In this document: positions 17,509 through 27,022 of the stretch, one piece after another
How positions within the stretch are numbered: the first letter of the stretch is position 1
How the letters are laid out: each line of letters begins with the position of its first letter
Assembly: GCF_018919395.1 (NCBI RefSeq)
Contig: NZ_JAHLME010000007.1
Span: 124,001-188,000 of the forward strand
DNA length: 64,000 bases
Source: Geomonas azotofigens
GTDB taxonomy: Bacteria > Desulfobacterota > Desulfuromonadia > Geobacterales > Geobacteraceae
Direction of reading: 5' to 3'
Program-made: the position numbers and the translations under genes
The notes under the pieces: model-generated
What the model saw: the letters and a program-made list of their open reading frames with translations, nothing else
What the model was told of the DNA's origin: nothing
Databases searched by the model: none

Positions 17509-18420
17509 ATGCCTTTTCGCCGCCATGAGCGAGGTGAGGATGGAGATGGTCAGCGAGCCTATGATGACGCCCAGCGAAAGCTGTAACGGGATCTCGACCA
17601 GGTTCGACAGGAGCATCTTCCCGCCGACGAAGGCGAGGATCACGGAAACCCCGAGCTTCAGATGGGCGAACATCTCCATGACGTTGGCCAGCAGGTAGTA
17701 CAGCGAGCGCAGCCCCATGATGGCGAAGACGTTGGAGCTGTACACGATGAAGGGGTCGTGGGTAACGGCGAGCACCGCGGGAATGGAATCGACCGCGAAG
17801 ATGACGTCGCTCGACTCGACCACGACCAGGGTCAGAAACAGCGGCGTCGCGGCCCAGATGCCGCGCCTCCTGATGAAGAAACGGTCGCCGAGGGCCCGCT
17901 TGGTGATGGGGATGAAGCGGCGCACCAGCCGCACCAGCGGGTTGTGCTCCGGGTGCACCTCCTCGTCCCCTCCGAAGGCCATCTTGAAACCGGTGTAGAT
18001 CAGCACCGCCCCGAAGACGTAGACCATCCAGTGGAAACGCTCGATGAGCTCTATCCCCACCACGATGAAGATGCCGCGCATCACCAGCGCCCCGATGATC
18101 CCCCACTTCAGTATCTTGGGCTGATGCGCCCTAGCCACCTTGAAGTACGAGAAGATCATGATGAAGACGAAGAGGTTGTCGACGGAAAGCGACTCCTCGA
18201 TGATGTAGCCGGTGAGGAATTCCAGGGCCTTGGCCGAACCCAGCACGTACCAGACGCCGACGTTGAAGGCCATGGCGAGGCCGACCCAGACTGCCGTCCA
18301 CGCCAGCGCCTCGCGAAACCGTATCTCGTGACTCTTCCTGTTGAAGACGAAGAGGTCCAGGATGAACATCACGGTGATGATCCCCGCGAAGGCGATCCAC
18401 ATCATCTCTCTGTTGGTCAA
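17500..18420 (-). CDS. TerC/Alx-family integral membrane protein
   Basis: This 306-residue inner-membrane protein has about nine transmembrane helices. Family signatures are ESLSVDNLFVFIMIFSYF and VVVESSDVIFAVDSIPAV; the conserved acidic residues in these helices are thought to bind metal. TerC/Alx proteins export Mn2+ in several bacteria, and this fits the manganese riboswitch upstream of the operon. The start is a TTG at 18420 behind GGAGGG; the first ATG is only at residue 6. It follows htpX by 12 bases. The final Arg-Gly and stop are supplied by the heptamer repeat. Confidence 0.93.
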   Translation of the reverse strand: MTNREMMWIAFAGIITVMFILDLFVFNRKSHEIRFREALAWTAVWVGLAMAFNVGVWYVLGSAKALEFLTGYIIEESLSVDNLFVFIMIFSYFKVARAHQPKILKWGIIGALVMRGIFIVVGIELIERFHWMVYVFGAVLIYTGFKMAFGGDEEVHPEHNPLVRLVRRFIPITKRALGDRFFIRRRGIWAATPLFLTLVVVESSDVIFAVDSIPAVLAVTHDPFIVYSSNVFAIMGLRSLYYLLANVMEMFAHLKLGVSVILAFVGGKMLLSNLVEIPLQLSLGVIIGSLTISILTSLMAAKRHRG

Positions 18421-18432
18421 AACTCCCTCCGG

Positions 18433-19272
18433 TTAATGCCCCATCTGCTCCAGTCGGGCGATACGCTCCTCCATGGGGGGGTGCGTGGAAAAAAGTTTCA
18501 TCAGCATCCCCGCGCTGAGCGGGTTGACGATGAACATGTGCGCCGTCGCCGGCCGTGCCTCGTACATGGGGAGGGCCCGGGACGCCTGGTCCAGCTTCCT
18601 GAGCGCGCTGGCCAGGGAACGCGGCTTGCCGCACAGTTTCGCGCCGCTCTCGTCGGCCAGGTATTCGCGGCTCCTGGAGACGGCGAGCTGGATCAGCATG
18701 GCGGCGATGGGCGCGATGATGGCGAGGGCGAGGCCGCCCCACCCCCCACCTTCCTCGTCGTCGCTGCGGCTGCCGAAGATGGCGGCCCACTGCATCATGT
18801 TGGCCAGCATGGAGATGGCGCCCGCTATGGTGGCGGCGATGGTGGAAATGAGGATGTCGCGGTTGGCGACGTGGCTCAGCTCGTGCGCCATCACCCCCTC
18901 CATCTCCTCCGGGGTGAGGATGCGCAGGATCCCCTCGGTCGCGGCGACCGCGGCGTGCTCCGGGTTCCTGCCGGTGGCGAAGGCGTTGGGGCTCTCCGAG
19001 GGGATGATGTAGACCCGGGGCATGGGAAGCCCCCCCTGCACGGCGAGCCTCCTGATCATGCCGTAGAAGGCCGGGTTCTCCGCCTCGGTGATCTCCTGGG
19101 CGCCGTACATGCGCAGCACGATCTTGTCGGAGAACCAGTAGGAGAAGAGGTTCATGGCGCAGGCCATGATGAAGGCGAGGTACATGCCGCCCCGGCCGCC
19201 GATGGCGCTTCCGAGCGCCACCATGATCAGCGTGAGCGTGGTGAGCAGGACCGCTGTCTTGAATCTGTTCAT
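18433..19272 (-). CDS. htpX: HtpX-type membrane zinc metalloprotease (M48B)
   Basis: This 279-residue inner-membrane protease has the zinc-binding motif HELSH near residue 132, with the catalytic Glu, and a third-ligand region at [13 protein letters not shown]. Hydrophobic segments lie at about 7-22, 28-48, 145-165 and 180-200. The PMPRVYII and NAFATGRNP segments are typical of HtpX. It takes part in quality control of membrane proteins under stress. It is the first gene after the manganese riboswitch and is followed closely by terC, so both should be induced by Mn2+. Confidence 0.95.
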   Translation of the reverse strand: MNRFKTAVLLTTLTLIMVALGSAIGGRGGMYLAFIMACAMNLFSYWFSDKIVLRMYGAQEITEAENPAFYGMIRRLAVQGGLPMPRVYIIPSESPNAFATGRNPEHAAVAATEGILRILTPEEMEGVMAHELSHVANRDILISTIAATIAGAISMLANMMQWAAIFGSRSDDEEGGGWGGLALAIIAPIAAMLIQLAVSRSREYLADESGAKLCGKPRSLASALRKLDQASRALPMYEARPATAHMFIVNPLSAGMLMKLFSTHPPMEERIARLEQMGH

Positions 19273-19304
19273 GACTTACCCCCTTGCCGAGTCACCTGGT
19301 CAAA

Positions 19305-19347
19305 TAAAAAGACCTTTACCCAGGCGCGTTGCACTGGATAAAGGTCT
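19305..19347 (-). terminator. Riboswitch expression platform: intrinsic terminator
   Basis: On the minus strand the arm agacctttatcc pairs (one G-U or mismatch) with gggtaaaggtct and is followed by TTTTTAT. The left arm is shared with the P1 stem of the aptamer, so ligand binding and terminator formation exclude each other, as expected for an ON switch. Confidence 0.8.
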
Positions 19348-19451
19348 TGCCTGCTCTGACAGGATTGTCATGCCCCATGTCCGGGCCTTGATGGCCGTCT
19401 TGACGAACACGGGTCGGTTGCGGTGTCAACCGTTAGCTACTCCCCTTTACC
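19336..19451 (-). ncRNA. yybP-ykoY manganese riboswitch
   Basis: Read on the minus strand, the leader of htpX begins GGTAAAGGGGAGTAGC and ends GCAAGACCTTTATCC. GGGGAGUAGC and the 3' CAAGACC are the best conserved parts of the yybP-ykoY motif, and the outer bases GGTAAAGG/CCTTTATCC form stem P1. A central GTCAAGACGGCC region fits the second conserved loop. This family binds Mn2+ and controls manganese exporters, including TerC/Alx proteins, which is the second gene downstream here. The recognition rests on consensus and context; I did not run a covariance search. Confidence 0.9.
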
Positions 19452-19525
19452 ATCATGAAATATAGGTAACGGAGCCACTGGTGTCAACCGTTTCTTTTCC
19501 CTTTCCCACGGGGGGGAATCTACAG

Positions 19526-20101
19526 TCAGCCGGCGATGCTCTCGGTGAGGAGGATCGCGTCGGCCAGCTGCCGCATCGAGATCCTGCGGTCCATGGCGAG
19601 GCGCTGCATCCTGCGGAACGCCTCGGCCTCGGAGAGCTTGTCCCGCTCCATGAGCCGCCCCTTGGCCTTCTCGATCACCTTCCTGCTTTCGATGCTCTCC
19701 TTCAGCGAGGAGACCTCCTCCTTGAGCCGCTCCACCCGCCGCGCCGCGGCGATGGAGAGGACCAGCGCGGCGACCAGTTCCTCCTCGCGCACCGGCTTGG
19801 CCAGAACGGTGGAGACCGCCGACTCACCCCAGGTCTGCACGGCCTCCAGGTCGCGACTTTCCGCGATCATCACGATCGGAAGGCTCAGCTTGTCCCAGAG
19901 TTTTCTTACCGTGCCGACGATGTCCTGGTCACCGGTCCGGAATTCGACGACGGCCACCTCCGGATGGTTGGCCAAGGCCTCGCTCAGAAGCTCGCCCGAA
20001 CTCCCGGACGCTATTATTTCAGCAAAACCCCGCTCCCTCAGCCTGTTTTTTAGGCTCTCAAGGAGATCCTCGTCGCGAACGTACAGGACAGCCTTTCCCA
20101 T
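19526..20101 (-). CDS. ANTAR-domain RNA-binding regulator with degenerate receiver (191 aa)
   Basis: The C-terminal 65 residues form a coiled coil leading into an ANTAR domain (VIEKAKGRLMERDKLSEAEA, then FRRMQRLAMDRRISMRQLAD). ANTAR domains bind paired RNA hairpins and prevent transcription termination. The N-terminal domain looks like a receiver, but the acidic pair is reduced (YVRDED) and the phospho-acceptor position seems to be Glu (VAVVEF), so control by phosphorylation is doubtful. The switch Lys (LAKPV) is kept. The start is the ATG at 20101, 8 bases after AAGGAGG; the in-frame GTG at 20110 overlaps that site. Confidence 0.87.
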   Translation of the reverse strand: MGKAVLYVRDEDLLESLKNRLRERGFAEIIASGSSGELLSEALANHPEVAVVEFRTGDQDIVGTVRKLWDKLSLPIVMIAESRDLEAVQTWGESAVSTVLAKPVREEELVAALVLSIAAARRVERLKEEVSSLKESIESRKVIEKAKGRLMERDKLSEAEAFRRMQRLAMDRRISMRQLADAILLTESIAG

Positions 20102-20281
20102 GAATTTCACCTCCTTACGACGATTGGAACTGCCCGGACGGACAGGTTACCCGGTTAAAGAGCATAGAGCGTTCCAAAAAATGGCGCCTGTCCCGACAAA
20201 GGCAATTCCGGGGAGCACGCCACAGGAGGCTGGGGGTGGGGGAAAACGCCACAATTTCCGTTCCGCTTCCCGCTAATTTCA

Positions 20282-20310
20282 TTAATGTTTTAACGCGGCG
20301 CGCCGATAAT
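20282..20310 (+). promoter_or_regulatory. Possible sigma-70 promoter for the kinase pair
   Basis: TTAATG, 17 bases and GATAAT lie 100 bases before the kinase start. The -35 box is weak. The rest of the 310-base gap 20102-20410 shows nothing I recognise. Confidence 0.35.
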
Positions 20311-20410
20311 GTGGCTATGCCCCTGCAGACGGTGGGGCGACCGCTGCGTTCGAGTGCTTGGAAAGCCGCGCAGCGGGATCAGGCACCCCCTCCGGTGGCC
20401 AAAGGAGCCC

Positions 20411-23206
20411 ATGTTGTTCATCTCCCGATCCGCAGCAATCCACAGCCGAAGCGCGCTGGCCCTGGGCATCTGCGCCTGCCTGATCCTGGTCCTGGTCGCG
20501 GCCGTCTGCCGCCCCCAGGCGGGACCGGTCGGAGCTTTGGCCATGGTCTTCGTGGGGGGGCTGCACGCCCTGCGCCTCAAGTGGCGCCGGCAGTCGGAGG
20601 ACGAGCTGAGGCGCAGCGAGGAGCAGTTGCGCATCTCGCAGCGCATCGCCCATATCGGGAGCTGGGACTGGGACGTGGTCACCGGTCGCCTGGATTGTTC
20701 CGAGGAACTGTGCCGCATCTTCGGGATCCCGTTCGAGGAGGCGCCGCAGAGCTTCGCCCAGTTCCTCGCCCTGCTTCCGGCGCCGGCGCGGGAGACGGTG
20801 GAGGCTGCCGTCGCCAGGGCCCTGTCCGGCGGCGATTCCTTTGTCGTTGAATATCCCGTGGTTCGTCCCGACGGCAGCCAGCGCCACCTCTCCGAAGTGG
20901 GCGAGGTGTTTCGGGACTATTCCGGCACGGCGTTGCGGGTGGTCTGCGTGGTGCACGACGTCACCGAACGCAAGGAGGCGGAGAGCGCCCTTTTCTTCGA
21001 GAAACGATACCGGGGACTGATCGAGAACCTGCCGCAGCGCATCTTCCTCAAGGATTGCAACCTGGTCTATCTCTCCTGCAACTCAAGTTTCGCGAGGGAA
21101 CTGGGACTTGAGCCAGCCGACGTCTTCGGCAAGACCGATTACGACCTCTTCGAGGCCCCCTTGGCCCGCAAGCGCCAGGAGGAGGACGAGAGGGTGATGG
21201 CGGCGGGGACCGCCGTCGAGCGGGACGAGCAGCGTGAGCGGGACGGCAGGTGGGTGAGCAAGGCCCTGATCCCGCTCAAGGACGACCACGCGCGGGTGTA
21301 CGCCCTGCTCGGCGTCCTGACCGACATCACCTTCCGCAAGAAGGCCGAGGAACAGCTGAAGGAGAGCGAGGAGCGCTTCCGCAACACCTTCGAGCAGGCG
21401 GCGGTGGGGATCTGCCACATCGCACTGAGCGACATCCTGATCAGGATCAACCGGCGCTTCTGTGACATCCTGGGGTACAGCCAGGAGGAGCTCCTGGGGT
21501 GGACCCTGGAACAGACCATCCACCCCGACGACCGCACCGCCGAGCAGGGGCAGCTCTCCCGCCTGGTCAACCGCGAGATCGACAACTACAGCATCGAGAT
21601 GCGCCAGCTCAGGAAGGACGGGTCCGTGGTGTGGGTGAACCTCACCAAGTCCCTGGTGTGCGGCCCAAAAGGGGAGCCCAAGTACCTGATCGGGGTTATC
21701 GAGGACGTAACCGCCAAGCGGGAGGCCCAGGAGCTGCGCCGGGAGCGCGACCTTGTGCAGGCTGCCAGCCAGGCCAAGACCGAGTTCCTGGCCAACATGG
21801 GGCACGAGATCAGGACACCGATGAACGCGGTGATGGGGCTGAGCCGCCTCGCCCTGAAGACGGAGCTCATGCCCAAGCAGCGCGAGTACCTCGAGAAGAT
21901 CTGCTCCGCCAGCAGGACGCTGCTGAACATCATCAACGACATCCTGGACTTCTCCAAGATGGAGGCGGGCAAGCTGGAGCTGGAAAAGACCGAACTGAGC
22001 CTGCAGGAGGTGCTGGGCAACATCTCGGACATGCACCACCTGAAGGCACAGGAAAAGGGGCTCGACTTCAAGATGCGGCTCGCCCCGGAACTCCCCAGGA
22101 AACTTTTGGGCGACCCGCTGCGCCTGACACAGGTGCTCAACAACCTGATCGCCAATGCGCTCAAGTTCACCGGCCGCGGCGAGGTCGTGGTCGCGGTGAA
22201 GCCGGTCGAACAGGAAGCCGGGGTGGTGCAGGTGAATTTTTCCGTCCAGGACACCGGCATCGGTATTACCCCCGAGCAGATGGAGCGCATTTTCACCCCC
22301 TTCACCCAGGCGGACAGTTCCACCACGCGCCGCTACGGCGGCACCGGCCTGGGGCTTTCCATCAGCCGGCAACTGGTTGAACTGATGGGAGGGGAACTGA
22401 AGGTGCAGAGCGTCCCCGGCGCGGGGAGCAGCTTTTCCTTCACGGTCGGCTTCGCCGTCCCGGCTGCCGGGAAGGCCATCAAGGAGGCGCGTAAAGAGGA
22501 ACTGCGCAACCTGCGGCTCCTGGTGCTGGACGGCAACCCCGCATCGGTGGAGGGGATCGCCGAGATGTTGCAGGGAATGCCGATCGACCTGCAGGCGGTG
22601 CCGACTTTCGCCGCGGCCAGCGAGGCACTCAAGGAACCACCGGTCGCGGGGCAGTTCCCGTTCGACATGGTGGTCATCGACGCCGCGACCGCTGGCGAAG
22701 ACGGGCTGGAGCAGCTCTCCCGCACCATCTCCAGCCGGTACCACAACGACGTGCCGGTCCTGGCCACGGTGCCGGCGGAGCAGGTGGAGGCGGTGCGGCA
22801 ACTGGGGGATGAGTGGGGGGTGAGCGCGGTGTATCCCGCTTCGGTGCGCCCTTCGCTGCTGGTGGACGGCATGATCCGGGCGGTTTCCCGTACCGCCGCA
22901 CACCAGGCCGAACCGGCGCCGGTTTCCGAGCCGGTGGCGCGGCCGGTGCGGACGGCAGCCCAGGGCTCCTTCGAGCCGGACCGGTTCGCCGCCGAGAAGA
23001 CGAAGCTGGAACGCCTGCTGGCCAGGAACAGCCTGGACGCCAAGCGCCAGTTCGAGAAATTCTGCAGCCAGGTGCCGCGTGGCCGCTTCGTCAACGAACT
23101 GCAGGCGCTCCAGGCCTGCATGGAAAAACTTGATTTCAGGAAGGCACGGCAGCTGCTGTCCATCTTCCCGACCGCGCAAGAGCCCCATCCGGATAACAGG
23201 GAGTAG
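20411..23206 (+). CDS. Membrane hybrid histidine kinase with PAS domains (931 aa)
   Basis: The ATG at 20411 is used because AAAGGAG precedes it; an open frame upstream lacks such a site. Two hydrophobic segments (about residues 17-35 and 40-56) anchor it in the inner membrane. Three PAS domains follow (about 70-190, 200-310 and 320-435, for example [12 protein letters not shown]). HisKA comes next with the phospho-accepting His near residue 463 ([16 protein letters not shown]). The ATPase domain has TGIGI and GGTGLGLSI near residue 643. A receiver-like domain (about 700-820) keeps one Asp ([10 protein letters not shown]) but lacks the usual acidic pair, so it may be inactive. The signal is unknown. 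The next gene starts 2 bases downstream. Confidence 0.88.
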   Translation: MLFISRSAAIHSRSALALGICACLILVLVAAVCRPQAGPVGALAMVFVGGLHALRLKWRRQSEDELRRSEEQLRISQRIAHIGSWDWDVVTGRLDCSEELCRIFGIPFEEAPQSFAQFLALLPAPARETVEAAVARALSGGDSFVVEYPVVRPDGSQRHLSEVGEVFRDYSGTALRVVCVVHDVTERKEAESALFFEKRYRGLIENLPQRIFLKDCNLVYLSCNSSFARELGLEPADVFGKTDYDLFEAPLARKRQEEDERVMAAGTAVERDEQRERDGRWVSKALIPLKDDHARVYALLGVLTDITFRKKAEEQLKESEERFRNTFEQAAVGICHIALSDILIRINRRFCDILGYSQEELLGWTLEQTIHPDDRTAEQGQLSRLVNREIDNYSIEMRQLRKDGSVVWVNLTKSLVCGPKGEPKYLIGVIEDVTAKREAQELRRERDLVQAASQAKTEFLANMGHEIRTPMNAVMGLSRLALKTELMPKQREYLEKICSASRTLLNIINDILDFSKMEAGKLELEKTELSLQEVLGNISDMHHLKAQEKGLDFKMRLAPELPRKLLGDPLRLTQVLNNLIANALKFTGRGEVVVAVKPVEQEAGVVQVNFSVQDTGIGITPEQMERIFTPFTQADSSTTRRYGGTGLGLSISRQLVELMGGELKVQSVPGAGSSFSFTVGFAVPAAGKAIKEARKEELRNLRLLVLDGNPASVEGIAEMLQGMPIDLQAVPTFAAASEALKEPPVAGQFPFDMVVIDAATAGEDGLEQLSRTISSRYHNDVPVLATVPAEQVEAVRQLGDEWGVSAVYPASVRPSLLVDGMIRAVSRTAAHQAEPAPVSEPVARPVRTAAQGSFEPDRFAAEKTKLERLLARNSLDAKRQFEKFCSQVPRGRFVNELQALQACMEKLDFRKARQLLSIFPTAQEPHPDNRE

Positions 23207-23208
23207 CT

Positions 23209-24342
23209 ATGAAACGCCAGACGGTGATGATAGTCGACGACACCCCCGCCAACATCGAGATCCTGAGCGAGAGCCTGGGGGACGACTACGAGCTTTTTTT
23301 CGCCACCAGCGGATTGGACGCCCTGGAACTGATCCGTGCCGACAAGCCGGACCTGATCCTGCTGGACATCATGATGCCGGGCATGGACGGTTTCGAACTG
23401 TGCGGCATCCTGAAGAACGATCCCTCTACCCGGGACATCCCGATCATCTTTGTCACCGCCATGATCGAGGAGGAGCAGGAGATCAAGGGGCTCGAGCTGG
23501 GCGCCATAGATTACCTCACCAAGCCGATCAGCCCGCACATCGTCCGGGCACGGGTCAAGAACCACCTGGAGCTCAAGCGCTACCGCGACCTCCTGGAGAC
23601 CCTGGCGAGCGCCGCCGACCGCGCCAAGAAGGAGTTTCTGCGCAGCGTCAGCCACGAACTGCGCACGCCGCTTACCCCGATCATCGGCATGACCGACCTC
23701 GTGCTCAACCAGGAGGAGGACGGCAACAAGCGCAAGTACCTTGGGATGGTGCAGAAATCGGCGCTGAGACTGCTGGGGATCGTTGAGGATCTCATCGAGA
23801 CCAGCCGCCTGGAAGGGGAGGGTGGAGCCCCGGAGAACGCCCCCTTCCATCTCAAAAGCTTCCTGGACACCGTGATCATGGAGGCCCAGGCCCTGGCCGA
23901 TGGCAAGGGGCTCACCTTCAACGTCCAGGTCGAACCCGCGCTGCCGGAAGCGGTGGTCAGCGACCAGGGAATGTTGCACAAGGTGCTCACCATGCTCCTT
24001 GGGAACGCGGTCAAGTTCACCCCGGCGGGGGCGGTGGGGCTGGAGGTGCGCCGGCAGGAAGTCGCGGGGGAGCAGATGCTGCAGTTCTCGGTCTCGGACA
24101 CCGGCGTCGGCATCGACCAGGCCGACCTGGAGCGCATTTTCAGCGACTTCACCCAGTCCGACGGCTCGATCACCCGTTCCTACCCCGGCCTCGGGCTCGG
24201 GCTCACCTTGGCGCGGCGCATGACCGAGTTGATGGACGGCAGCATCTGGGCCGAGAACCTTCCCGACGGCGGCTCGGTATTCCAACTGCAGATCCCGCTG
24301 GTGCTGCCGGACCCCGACGCCGTCCTGCCTGTCCCAAATTAG
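23209..24342 (+). CDS. Receiver-histidine kinase fusion (377 aa)
   Basis: A receiver domain comes first (residues 1-122) with D10/D11 and phospho-acceptor D53 (LLDIMMPGMDGFE). A HisKA domain follows with the His in RSVSHELRTPLTPIIG near residue 150, then an ATPase domain (about 240-370) with DTGVGIDQAD and GLGLGLTLARRM. There is no membrane segment. The order REC-HisKA-HATPase means that phosphorylation of the receiver probably controls the kinase. The ATG lies 2 bases after the stop of the upstream kinase, so the two form a likely relay pair. Confidence 0.9.
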   Translation: MKRQTVMIVDDTPANIEILSESLGDDYELFFATSGLDALELIRADKPDLILLDIMMPGMDGFELCGILKNDPSTRDIPIIFVTAMIEEEQEIKGLELGAIDYLTKPISPHIVRARVKNHLELKRYRDLLETLASAADRAKKEFLRSVSHELRTPLTPIIGMTDLVLNQEEDGNKRKYLGMVQKSALRLLGIVEDLIETSRLEGEGGAPENAPFHLKSFLDTVIMEAQALADGKGLTFNVQVEPALPEAVVSDQGMLHKVLTMLLGNAVKFTPAGAVGLEVRRQEVAGEQMLQFSVSDTGVGIDQADLERIFSDFTQSDGSITRSYPGLGLGLTLARRMTELMDGSIWAENLPDGGSVFQLQIPLVLPDPDAVLPVPN

Positions 24343-24382
24343 CTGTGTTTGGTGCCGGCCAAAGATGCTATAGTGCCGCGTC

Positions 24383-24799
24383 ATGACATACTCAGAGCGA
24401 AAACACGTCCACGTAGCCTGCGCCATCATCGAGCGTGATGGGCTGGTGTTGTCGGCCCGGCGCAGCGCGTCCATGAACCTGCCGTTGCGGTGGGAATTTC
24501 CCGGTGGGAAGATTGAGCCCGGAGAGGGGCGCGAGGAGTGCCTGAAGCGTGAGCTCGTGGAGGAAATGGGGGTGGAGATAGCGGTGGGGCGCCCGCTCAC
24601 GCCGACCACCCACAGCTACCCGACCTTCGACGTGACCCTCTACCCGTTCGTCTGCAGCATCGTATCCGGCGACATCGTCCTGCACGAGCACTCCGCCATG
24701 ACCTGGCTGCCCCCCGGGCGGATGCTGGAGCTGGAGTGGGCCGACGCCGACCTTCCCATCATTTTGGAGTATCAGAGTTCTTACAACACCAGTTCCTGA
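24383..24799 (+). CDS. Nudix hydrolase, MutT-like (8-oxo-dGTP/CTP pyrophosphohydrolase family)
   Basis: This 138-residue protein has a full Nudix box: GGKIEPGEGREECL followed by KRELVEEMGV, fitting G-x5-E-x7-REUxEExGU. The preceding RWEFPGG is typical of the MutT subgroup that hydrolyses oxidised or odd nucleoside triphosphates to monophosphates. No clear ribosome binding site is seen before the ATG. The gene overlaps the 3' end of the convergent HDOD gene by 19 bases. Confidence 0.92.
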   Translation: MTYSERKHVHVACAIIERDGLVLSARRSASMNLPLRWEFPGGKIEPGEGREECLKRELVEEMGVEIAVGRPLTPTTHSYPTFDVTLYPFVCSIVSGDIVLHEHSAMTWLPPGRMLELEWADADLPIILEYQSSYNTSS

Positions 24800-25611
24800 G
24801 AGTCATCCAGGACGTCCAGCAGGTCATCCATCTCTTCATCGCTAAGCTGCAGCATGGCGGCCTCGGTCTGCTCGGCGAGATCGATCTCCGGGTCGTGCAA
24901 AAGGCCGATCCCCTTCATCCTGCAGGCCGTGTTCACCAGCCGCACCACCGTCAGCACGATGTCCTGAGTATCGAAGTTGTCGTCGTGGTGGTTGGCGACC
25001 ACGTTGTAGTAGACCTTGGGCATGTTCCAGTGCTCCATGAGCCGGCACCCCTGCTCGACGTGCAGTTCCGCGAAAATATCCAGCAGCAGGTCCTCCTCCA
25101 GCGCTGCGTGCGCCACCCCCATCTGGTTCAGTCGCTCCAGCGCCTTCAACAGGTACAACTTGCCGATGTCGTGCAGCAGTCCGGCCATGTAAGCCTGGTC
25201 GCTGTGCTGCGGGTACCCCGCGTGGCGCGCGAGCCACCGGCTCCCCAGGGCGCAGGCATGGCTGTGCAGCCAAAGCGACTGCATGAACCTGTTGATGGTC
25301 CTGTTTTCGGAGGTATGCAAGCTGGCCTGCGACGCCGCCATGGCCAGGTTGGCGATTTCCTGCCCCCCCAGCCTGACTACCGCCTCCTTGATGGTCTCGG
25401 TCCGGACCCGGCCGATGTACATCGGCGAGTTGGCCATCTTGAGGATCTGGCCCGCCAGGGACTGGTCCTCGTTGGCGAGGTCGGTGATCTGGGTCATGGT
25501 GAAGTCGGGAGTCTGCAGCAGGTGCAGGATCCTCACCGCGATGGGGTGGAAGACGGGGAGGTCGATGGGCTGGTTCGTCAGCAGACGCCTGATGGTGAGC
25601 GACAGGGGCAT
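24781..25611 (-). CDS. HDOD-domain signalling protein (276 aa)
   Basis: The HDOD domain covers about residues 15-215: LPVFHPIAVRILHLLQTPDF, ILKMANSPMYIG, AVVRLGGQEIANLAM and AGLLHDIGKLYLLKAL. Unlike HD-GYP proteins it lacks the GYP region; HDOD proteins are non-enzymatic or unassigned regulators in taxis, attachment and stress. The C-terminal tail is very acidic (DEEMDDLLDVLDDS). The ribosome binding site AGGAG is 8 bases before the ATG. It converges on the MutT-like gene with a 19-base overlap of the coding ends. Confidence 0.92.
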   Translation of the reverse strand: MPLSLTIRRLLTNQPIDLPVFHPIAVRILHLLQTPDFTMTQITDLANEDQSLAGQILKMANSPMYIGRVRTETIKEAVVRLGGQEIANLAMAASQASLHTSENRTINRFMQSLWLHSHACALGSRWLARHAGYPQHSDQAYMAGLLHDIGKLYLLKALERLNQMGVAHAALEEDLLLDIFAELHVEQGCRLMEHWNMPKVYYNVVANHHDDNFDTQDIVLTVVRLVNTACRMKGIGLLHDPEIDLAEQTEAAMLQLSDEEMDDLLDVLDDSQELVL

Positions 25612-25821
25612 GGCGATTCTCCTTGTACTGGGCTACGGCCAGGAGACAGTTTAATGCACCCGGCCAAGCCATAACAATACAAATCGGCTGGCGGCGCTGG
25701 AACTTGAGAGCCGGAGCGGCGTGGCGCGGGATAAGCGTGGCCCCGGGAGAAAAAGGTTGCCTTGCAGCCGCGATTCGGTCAAGTATGGATGCGCGGCAAA
25801 CGGCAGCATAACGGAGCGGAC

Positions 25822-26901
25822 ATGTCAGCAAACTATAAAGGCAAGAAGGTAGCCGTCGCCATGAGCGGCGGCGTGGATTCATCGACGGTCGCGGCGCTTC
25901 TCAAAGAGCAGGGGGCGGAGGTGATCGGCATCAACATGAAGTTGTTCAAGCGTGAAGGCGAGGACCCTCAGGCCAAGGGGGACGCCCAGATCGTCGCCGA
26001 GTATCTCGGCATAGAGTTTCACCAGGTGCGCCTGGAGGAGGAGTTCGGCCGTCTCATCATGGAGGACTTCCGCGCCCAGTACCTCGGCGGGGAGACCCCC
26101 AACCCGTGCGTGCGCTGCAACAAGTACGTGAAGTTCGGGCTGCTCCTGGACAAGGCGCTGGAACTGGGCGCCGACTACCTCGCCACCGGCCATTACGTGA
26201 GGACCAGCAGGGACGAAAGCGGAACCTGGCACCTTTTGAAGGCGGCCTATCTCGCCAAGGACCAATCCTATTTCCTCCATACCCTGACCCAGCGGCAGCT
26301 GGCCCGCGTGATCTTTCCGCTGGGGGATATGCCGAGCAAGGACGAGGTGAGGAGATTGGCCGAGGGCTTCGGCATCCCGGTGGCGCAGAAAAGCGACAGC
26401 CAGGAGATCTGCTTCGTCCCCGGCGACGATTACGTCGCCTTCCTGGAAAAGGACGGCGGGCTCGAGGGGAGAAGCGGAGAGATCGTCCACGTGGACGGCA
26501 CCGTGCTCGGACGCCACAACGGCACCCATCGTTACACCATCGGGCAGAGAAGGGGATTGGGCATTGCCTGGAAGGAGCCGCTGTACGTGGTCGCCATCGA
26601 TGCGGACAGCGCCAGGGTCGTGGTCGGCGAGGTCGGGGGGCTGTTCGCGCCGGGGCTTCTCGCCTGCGATCTGAACTGGGTGGTCCCGGTCGAGGGGGAT
26701 GCCGTGGAGACCACCTGCAAGATCCGCTATCGGCAGCAGCCCATCGAGTGCCGGGTGAAGATCCTGGGGGAAGGTCTGGGCGAGGTTTTCTTCGAGGAGC
26801 CACAGAAGTCGGTGACCCCGGGGCAGTCGGTGGTGTTCTACCAGGGGGACGAGCTGGTCGGCGGCGGCCGCATCGTCAAGGCGCTGCGCTCCGGCGAATA
26901 G
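25822..26901 (+). CDS. mnmA: tRNA-uridine 2-sulfurtransferase MnmA
   Basis: This 359-residue cytoplasmic enzyme thiolates U34 of tRNA-Lys, -Glu and -Gln. The PP-loop ATP site is AMSGGVDSSTVAALL. The catalytic cysteines are in NPCVRCNKYVKF (first Cys) and SQEICFVPGDDY (second Cys). Other signatures are LATGHYVR, AKDQSYFLHTL and TIGQRRGLGI. The frame is open to 25762, but the start at 25822 (MSANYKGKKVAV) has GGAGCGG before it and fits the family length. Confidence 0.97.
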   Translation: MSANYKGKKVAVAMSGGVDSSTVAALLKEQGAEVIGINMKLFKREGEDPQAKGDAQIVAEYLGIEFHQVRLEEEFGRLIMEDFRAQYLGGETPNPCVRCNKYVKFGLLLDKALELGADYLATGHYVRTSRDESGTWHLLKAAYLAKDQSYFLHTLTQRQLARVIFPLGDMPSKDEVRRLAEGFGIPVAQKSDSQEICFVPGDDYVAFLEKDGGLEGRSGEIVHVDGTVLGRHNGTHRYTIGQRRGLGIAWKEPLYVVAIDADSARVVVGEVGGLFAPGLLACDLNWVVPVEGDAVETTCKIRYRQQPIECRVKILGEGLGEVFFEEPQKSVTPGQSVVFYQGDELVGGGRIVKALRSGE

Positions 26902-26955
26902 GTTCGCGGGAACCGTTGCTGATCCGCATACCTGGCCATAGGCACCGGACGTAAG

Positions 26956-26990
26956 AAGGGCGCGGGGGAAATTCCCCCGCGCCCTTTTGT
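26956..26990. terminator. Bidirectional terminator between mnmA and the RdgC-like gene
   Basis: The arms aagggcgcggggga and tcccccgcgccctt are perfect, with a three-base loop and a T run on the right side; an A-rich start on the left gives a weaker signal for the opposite strand. Confidence 0.9.
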
Positions 26991-27022
26991 TGTATGCCTG
27001 TGCTGCCGGTACGCCGAAGCGG

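Noticed and set aside
17662-19341. A 559-codon plus-strand frame opposite terC and htpX
   Set aside because: It is antisense to two clear membrane protein genes and to the riboswitch, and lacks a ribosome binding site and any motif.
20102-20410. A cyclic-dinucleotide (GEMM) riboswitch before the kinase pair
   Set aside because: The conserved GGGCAAACC and CGCAAAGCC elements are absent on both strands.
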